Of a DNA stretch of 64,000 bases, positions 58,607-64,000 are shown one piece after another. Position numbers and translations under genes: made by a program. The stretch's first letter is position 1. Every line of letters starts with the position of its first letter. The DNA is from Polytrichum commune. Its lineage: Eukaryota > Streptophyta > Polytrichopsida > Polytrichales > Polytrichaceae. Under the pieces are notes generated by a model. That model made no database searches. It saw only the letters and a list, made by a program, of their open reading frames with translations, and was not told the origin of the DNA. The DNA is taken from positions 27,313,666 to 27,377,665 of the forward strand of contig OX485807.1 of the NCBI GenBank assembly GCA_950295325.1, in the 5' to 3' direction.

Positions 58607-59500
58607 AATGAAATAACACACATATATGAAGACACAGGGAGATATCTCATAACCATCCCAACCACCAGACTAAATTGGCTATGACAACAATACAACAAAG
58701 ACACCTACAAGACATACGGCCTAATACCACCCCCACAACCATTCGAAACTGAGGTAGTCTGGCTATATCAAATATATAATTCTAAAATACCAAAAAAATA
58801 TCCACTTAAAACATCTCCATACACTCTCCCACAAAACCTCCTTGACTCCGTTACAAAAGCATTTAACATTTCACACTCCTACTTCTCTTCACCAATAACA
58901 TGCTCTACACATATTACAAAATATTTCTCACCATTCACAAGAGATAATTTTTTTGGATCATTAGGCACCGCTTTCCAATACAAATGGCACGGAATTGGCT
59001 ATGCCCACCCACAAAACGAAGAAATGACTCAACAAGCAATACACTGGGCAAGCCTAGCAGCCAGAAATGACCCAGACACCATCACACTAATAGTCACACC
59101 AGACAGAAATTAGTACCAAAACTACTCACCACATACAGGACCGTTCCTAGACACACATGTCCTAGCCCATTTCGCCGCAAATACCATTATATATGACGTA
59201 CCAACAAACCCTCAAAACCTCAATAAACCACAAATAAAACCATTAGCAATACATATACTCTGCATCCACCACCAACACAATAATTTTGGCACTCCCAACC
59301 AAATAGACACAATCAAAACAACAATAGAAAACCTACAAATAGCACAATACCATATACAAATAACCCCACCCGCACCAAACAATATACCCGTAAACAAGAA
59401 CACTAAATGGAACAAACTACTCTATCCACCACATAATAACCCATCAATTACACCCATACCACCAATACCAAACTACGAAACCCAACACACATTAAAATTC
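58607..59500 (+). pseudogene. LINE copy 2 ORF2, PCIF1-like domain
   Basis: After the stop, a frame starting MQTQNEITHIYED runs into ITIPTTRLNWL, then FNISHSYFSSPITC, YFSPFTRDNFFGSLGTAFQ, GIGYAHPQNEE, HWASLAARNDPDTITLIV and TPDRN, and later LAHFAANTIIYD. The alignment with copy 1 is clear despite stops (TGA near 58681, TAG near 59111). The NPPF position reads AHPQ, so both copies lack the canonical catalytic motif. Confidence 0.65.
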
Positions 59501-60909
59501 CTACCACAATATAGCTATTACACCGACAGTTCGTTTATCCCACCCATGAAAGCTAATGACGGGCACTGGAAGAAAGAAAAAGTTGGATATGGTATCTATA
59601 ACCCAACGAAAATAGACATATGTATATCAAAAAGACTGCCCGGCCTACAAACCAGCTTTAGAGCCGAATTAATGGCCATACACAAAACCCTCAAAATAAT
59701 CACAACCAAATACCCGAACGAACCTACACGCATATTTACAGACTGTCTAAACTGCCTATATGTAATCAACACACAAATAAAACACCCAACTCATCATAAT
59801 AACCATGCTGACAAAATCATACTGACATCTATGGTTGAAATGTTAAAAAACCGAACACAACCCACTACGATATATAAAGTAAAAGCACACATAAACATTG
59901 ACAGAAATGAACAAGCTGACCAACTTGCAAAGCAAGGCACTAAAAAACAATATAGATTTGCTGCCAAAACATATGAATTTGCACATACCACACCATACTA
60001 CTTCCAAAAAGACACATGGCCGGGACCCAACAAAAGACCTGACAAAGGCCCAGTCCGATGCCTTGAAACATACCTCACTAAACACAATAGAGATAACAAC
60101 CTAAAAAGGTTGGCAATACCATTCCCCAACATTAACAAATGGACAACAAACCCAGACATAGACAACGAAATATCTAATCACTTCTGGTCTAACCCCACAA
60201 TAACAGATTCACAAAAGACTAGTATCCTAAAATTCCGTACCAGACAATATATGGGTAACGCTAGAAAACAACTATTTTTTGGCAGAAAAATATTCCCATC
60301 CATTACATGCCCAATCTGTAACTCACCAGATGCAGACACATGGCTATACGTACTATTAAAATGCAACCAACATCATATACATGCCCTCAGAACCAAAAGA
60401 CATAACAAAGTAGTATAGGAATTAAGAAAACTAATCCTACCATCACAAAAGTCAAGATGCTACACCCTCATGAACGCAGGAACATTTAACAACAACCCAC
60501 AAGAAAATACAGTCCCAACATGGCTTCTAACATGTACATGTACACAACAAAGATGCCACTGCAACGCTAGACTCAAACCTGACCTTCTATGTATAAAAGA
60601 ACTCCCGCACCAAAGCACCCCATCACCCCACCACCACACCCAACCAACAACCTAACGGTACAATTAATCGAATTTACATAAACTAATGATAGATTCTCAC
60701 AAGATACAATCAACAACAAAATCCAAAAATACCAATCATCAATTAACGACATCACCCAACAATGATGGAAAGTAGACCCACTTATAGTCATAACAGCAGG
60801 AGCTAGAGGAACCACGCACATTCCATCAATGAAACAACTTGAACAAACATTTAAAATCCCCGAAAATAATGTTAAAAATACATTCAAAGCAATAAACACT
60901 ATTGCCATA
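59501..60909 (+). pseudogene. LINE copy 2 ORF2, RNase H, CCHC and restriction-like endonuclease remnant
   Basis: RNase H: YYTDSSF (59517), RAELMAIHKTL, FTDCLN and HINIDRNEQADQLA; the four acidic residues remain. The knuckle has CPIC and KC, but the His is Tyr (WLYVLLKC). A stop follows KRHNKVV at 60416. LKPDLLC, LIEFT, IQKY and DPLIVITAGARG (60570-60815) are the remnant of the PD-(D/E)XK nuclease. Similarity to copy 1 stops at about 60909, where a GATA run starts. Confidence 0.75.
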
Positions 60910-60922
60910 GATAGATAGATAG
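60906..60922. repeat. (GATA)4 microsatellite
   Basis: Lies exactly where ORF2 similarity ends and the inverted copy of the LINE 3' tail begins. It is likely the simple-repeat tail of an insertion in the opposite orientation. Confidence 0.85.
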
Positions 60923-60975
60923 AAACTCCGGTCCCTTGGGTAGGGGCCGGCGTGAATAAAGTGTCCATTCGTAAG
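60922..60975 (-). repeat. inverted copy of the LINE 3' terminus
   Basis: GAAACTCCGGTCCC, then GGGGCCGGCGTGAATAAA and GTGTCCATTCGTAA. It is the reverse complement, with very few changes, of 62465-62517. It also resembles the end of copy 1 at 3820-3870. Confidence 0.9.
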
Positions 60976-61457
60976 TATATTTTACCTCTAAGTATGTTTT
61001 TTGTAAAAACCGCTATTTATGTAAAATATTTTACCTCTAAATATGTTTTTTGCAAAAACCACTATTTATGTAAAACATTTTACCTCTAAGTATGTTTTTT
61101 GCAAAAACCGCTATTTATGTAAAATATTTTACCTCTAAGTATGTTTTTTGCAAAAACCGTTATTTATGTAAAAACGTTTTACCTCTGAGTATGTTTTTTG
61201 CAAAAACCGCTATTTATGTAAAAACGTTTTACCTCTCAGTATGTTTTTTGCAAAAACCGTTATTTATGTAAAAACGTTTTACCTCTCAGTATGTTTTTTG
61301 CAAAAACCGTTATTTACATAAATAGCGGTTTTTGCAAAAAACATACTTAGAGGTAAAATGTTTTACATAAATAGTGGTTTTTGCAAAAAACATACTTAGA
61401 GGTAAAAAACATTTATATAAATAGCGGTTTTTGCAAAAAACATACTTAGAGGTAATT
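60976..61457. repeat. fold-back array, 49-50 bp units, seven forward and three inverted
   Basis: The unit contains TTTTACCTCTAAGTATG, then TTTTTTGCAAAAACCGC and TATTTATGTAAAA. Forward units start at 60980, 61029, 61078, 61127, 61177, 61227 and 61277. Orientation flips at about 61312, followed by three inverted units to 61457. The transcript could form a long hairpin. Units are contiguous, so this is not a CRISPR-like array. Confidence 0.9.
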
Positions 61458-61909
61458 TACAACAGATTACAAAAGCAAAAAACAGTAAGGGAGTAGACAC
61501 GAGAACAAAAGATGCGAAGGTGAATATCACAATAATGAGGTTGAAGAGACATGTTCCACCTAACCCTAGGGCTTATATATTACATACAACTATGAGTCAA
61601 GACTCCTTTCAACTGGTAGTTCCAAATATCTTAACCATAGTGGTTTAAATTTGGTTTGCTAAAATATTCAATTAATTAAAATTACATATAATTAATTAAA
61701 AGTTGAACGCAACATGTTCATAATTATATATAATTAAAATTTTCAATAATGTAGCTCTCAAGCAACTTGGACACCTTTTCTGCCTATTAGTAATTAAAGT
61801 GTAAAAAGAAGTTACGTAACTTAAAAAATAAAAAATTTTAAAATTGGCTAGTGATTAAAGAAGTCATTTAAGAAATAAACATACTTGACTAGATACATAT
61901 AATATATGT

Positions 61910-62190
61910 AACTATATATGTGTAACTATAGTTAACATCCACATTAACTTCGAATGGATAACATCCACATTAAAATGGAATGGACCAAAAATTGAAAGGA
62001 CCAAATAGACCAAGACCTAGTAACGTATAACTATAGTTAACATCCACATTAAAATAGAATAGAGCAAAAATATAAAAGACCAAATAGACCAATAACTAGT
62101 AACGCATAACTACAGTTAACATCCACATTAACATAGAATGGACCAAAGATAAAACCAAATACACCCAAGAACTAGTAACGTTCAAGTGTG
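61910..62190. repeat. tandem repeat of about 95 bp, three units
   Basis: AACTATAGTTAACATCCACA followed by TTAA(A/C)AT(G/A)GAAT and CCAAATA(G/C)ACC recurs near 61925, 62030 and 62108. It lies in the extra sequence near the 3' end of LINE copy 2. Confidence 0.8.
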
Positions 62191-62344
62191 AACGCAAAGT
62201 GGTTAGGAAATTTGCTCTTGAAACAACGAACTTAATGCATAGTCTCTGATAACATCCTCCCTCAACCAACCGAGGAAACATGACTTGGCAAACACCAACG
62301 CCACAAAATCACACCTTATAACACCAACAAAACAACAGTAAACG

Positions 62345-62517
62345 ACTGCCAGCTGCAGCTAGCTTTCTTTATTCGGTTTTTAACTACTATAGTGTCCATC
62401 CTCGAAAGGGAAGAGTAGTATAGCCCCAATTCCCTTTGTCATGTGGGCATCGGGTTATTGGCATTACGAATGGACAATTTATTCACGCCGGCCCCTACCC
62501 CAGGGACCGGAGTTTCT
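62345..62517 (+). other. LINE copy 2 3' UTR end with structured tail
   Basis: CTAGCTTTCTTTATTCGG, then ACTATAGTGTCCATCCTCGA, GAAAGGG, CGAATGGACAATTTATTCAC and GGACCGGAGTTTC. It aligns with the sense 3' UTR of copy 1. TGTCCAT and ATGGACA can pair. It ends at the right target-site duplication. Confidence 0.7.
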
Positions 62518-62875
62518 ATATGATATTTGGTTTTATTAATTCTAAGTGTCTTGCTCAAACTTTGGTGTAGTGTCACCAATACTAAATGTTAACCTAACAT
62601 TAATTGTCATTCCTTGTAAAAAAATTAATAGATTATAGATTTACAATGTTGCAATTACTATCACTTACCAAGTGTTTTTTCATCCAAATTTCAATCATCC
62701 ATGACAATATTTTATCACAAGAGAAAGTAGGGTGTTGGTCAATGGATGAACTCATCCATCATCTATGTCAATCTTTATTCCCTTATACATAAGAAGTGTC
62801 ATCCGAAAAGTTACCAAAGTGACATAAAATGCCATATGACACCAAATATCATGTTTAGTGCAGCTCTACCATGTA
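62518..62875. mobile_element. right part of the family B MITE split by LINE copy 2
   Basis: Begins with the second copy of the 15-bp target duplication (62518-62532). It ends with CCAAATATCATGTTTAGTGC followed by AGCTC, the inverted counterpart of the left end at 47829. Joined in thought, the pre-insertion element is about 370 bp, close to the 339-bp copy at 17422. No coding content. Confidence 0.7.
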
Positions 62876-63281
62876 GGAGAGAGACCTAGGGGCGGTCTTT
62901 GAATTGGACCAAAGTTTGGCAACCAACCATAACCGGTCACATATGATATTAGAAGCTCAATTTTCAAGTGGAGTCCAATTACAAGTGACCATTGATGTGA
63001 AGTGGTCTCTAAAGTGAGCCAAAGTTTGGTCGGACAATTGATTAAAAACTAGCCACATGCTCAAGATAATATTAGGGAAGAACACCGTTGCGACTAGCTG
63101 TTTGTTATCATGAAACTGATTCTTCAAAGTGAACATGTAGGGGACATTTTTCACCGCCCCACTTGTAAATTGGCGACCACATTTGATGAAGGGGTGGATA
63201 ACCAAACACTTAATACCTCAATATATGCAAGAGAAAACAATTTCACCTTTCATCCCTTAGTTGATGATGAAGGGTTTGCCT
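62876..63281. other. no gene recognised
   Basis: Short chance frames only. It contains a repeated CCAAAGTTTGG phrase (near 62908 and 63019), probably an old repeat. Confidence 0.4.
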
Positions 63282-63790
63282 TAAGGCCACTTCACACACG
63301 AGATTGAGAGCTCATGACCATTACACTTCAAGCACTCTCATTGGTGGAAAAGGCGGAGCCGGTCCAAGTTCACTTCACACTGCGCTTGAGGGACCAACGG
63401 AGTATGTGAATGTAAGATGGATGTAAAGTCTACATGGACTCCTACATGGCACCGAATGGATCATGTTTCATGTTCACTTGGACTATTTTCAAAAACCACC
63501 TCTTGGAGGTAGGCCTAACACAAAACCGGGAGACCACGGCACTCCGAACGCTCACCACCGTTGGTTTATTCTACTTTATCATGTGTGAGGACCCGCGTGA
63601 ATAGAAATTCATTGAAATAACGTTTGGTTGAGGGCCTGGTCACATATGACTTCACACTACACTCAAGGGTCCGTGACCACACTACGTGATTGTGGAGGTG
63701 TGTTGGGACGACGACCTTTGGACACTTTTCTTTTGGGCTCTCACAATCTCATGGTCACGGCTCTTGGCTCGTGTGTGAAGTGGCCCTTAT
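63282..63790. mobile_element. TIR element family C, copy 2 (about 505 bp)
   Basis: Left end GGCCACTTCACACACGAG and right end CTCGTGTGTGAAGTGGCC are inverted repeats, extending imperfectly through AGAGC..ATGACCAT. It shares its interior with 16656-17161. No protein encoded. Confidence 0.75.
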
Positions 63791-64000
63791 TCTATTTGAT
63801 CATGTGTGAGGACCCGCATGAATAGAAATTCATTGAAATAGCATTTGGTTGAGGGCCTGGTCACATATGACTTCACACTACACTTAAGGGTCCATGACCA
63901 CACGACATGATTTTGGAGGTGTGTTGGGACGATGGCCTTTGGACACTTTTCTTTTGGGCTCTCACAATTTCATGGTCACGGCTCTTGGCTCGTGTGTGAA
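63788..64000. repeat. duplicated right half of TIR element family C, cut by the window edge
   Basis: TATTCTATTTGATCATGTGT, then GGTTGAGGGCCTGGTCACAT and the rest repeat the segment from about 63565 at a spacing of about 222 bp. It ends in CGTGTGTGAA at the last base, so the copy is probably complete just outside the window. Confidence 0.8.

Larger units (their letters stand above)
47853..62517 (+). mobile_element. LINE copy 2, degenerate dual-endonuclease non-LTR retrotransposon
   Basis: Bounded by a perfect 15-bp target-site duplication. It shows the same order as copy 1: GC-rich 5' UTR, possible intron, ORF1, A+C-rich spacer, ORF2 and structured 3' end. It is longer (about 14.7 kb) because of a longer spacer and about 1.4 kb of extra repeats replacing the last 45 or so codons of ORF2 and the start of the 3' UTR. 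ORF2 carries many stops and several frameshifts, so it is inactive and older than copy 1. Confidence 0.85.

Noticed and set aside
60976-61457. CRISPR-like array
   Set aside because: Repeat units are contiguous with no unique spacers and the array inverts halfway; the context is a eukaryotic retroelement.
47853-62517. Endogenous virus or LTR retroelement
   Set aside because: No LTRs, integrase, protease or capsid motifs; the RT motifs, APE nuclease and 15-bp target duplication are those of a LINE.

Overview
The window reads as nuclear DNA of a green-lineage (streptophyte or early-diverging green) organism with a large, repeat-rich genome. Two spliced host genes lie in the middle, both on the minus strand with GT-AG introns. 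The one at about 35.4-40.8 kb encodes the plant-type TRAF zinc-finger protein also found in Arabidopsis. The one at about 20.8-31.8 kb encodes a CHD chromatin remodeller whose ATPase core looks like subfamily III (CHD6-9/kismet), which to my knowledge flowering plants lack. With a LINE that resembles the dual-endonuclease Dualen/RandI elements of green algae, this points to a charophyte-grade alga or similar lineage rather than a flowering plant. That placement is inference.

Layout. 0-3.8 kb: repeats, including a 5'-truncated LINE 3' end (about 560-800) and two small TIR elements. 3.8-15.6 kb: LINE copy 1 on the minus strand, nearly complete and only lightly mutated. 15.6-20.2 kb: non-coding, with MITE-like elements. 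20.2-31.8 kb: CHD gene, with a tandem repeat at its 3' end that appears to copy an exon/donor junction. 31.8-35.4 kb: intergenic, with two tandem-repeat blocks. 35.4-40.8 kb: TRAF zinc-finger gene. 41-47.8 kb: no gene, old dispersed repeats. 47.85-62.5 kb: LINE copy 2 on the plus strand, heavily mutated but bounded by a perfect 15-bp target-site duplication inside a MITE end. 62.5-64 kb: the rest of that MITE and a 500-bp TIR element.

The most notable item is the LINE. Its ORF2 reads, in order: APE-type endonuclease, reverse transcriptase, a domain resembling the PCIF1 (cap m6Am) methyltransferase, RNase H, a CCHC zinc knuckle and a PD-(D/E)XK restriction-like endonuclease. One element therefore carries two endonucleases plus a methyltransferase-like domain. 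The two copies, independently mutated, share a stop codon between RT and the PCIF1-like domain, a possible intron ending next to the ORF1 ATG, an A+C-rich ORF1-ORF2 spacer holding a GGCC..GGCC hairpin motif (once in copy 1, four times in copy 2), and a structured 3' tail. Copy 2 also has a fold-back array whose unit resembles the element's own first bases, next to an inverted copy of its own 3' tail.
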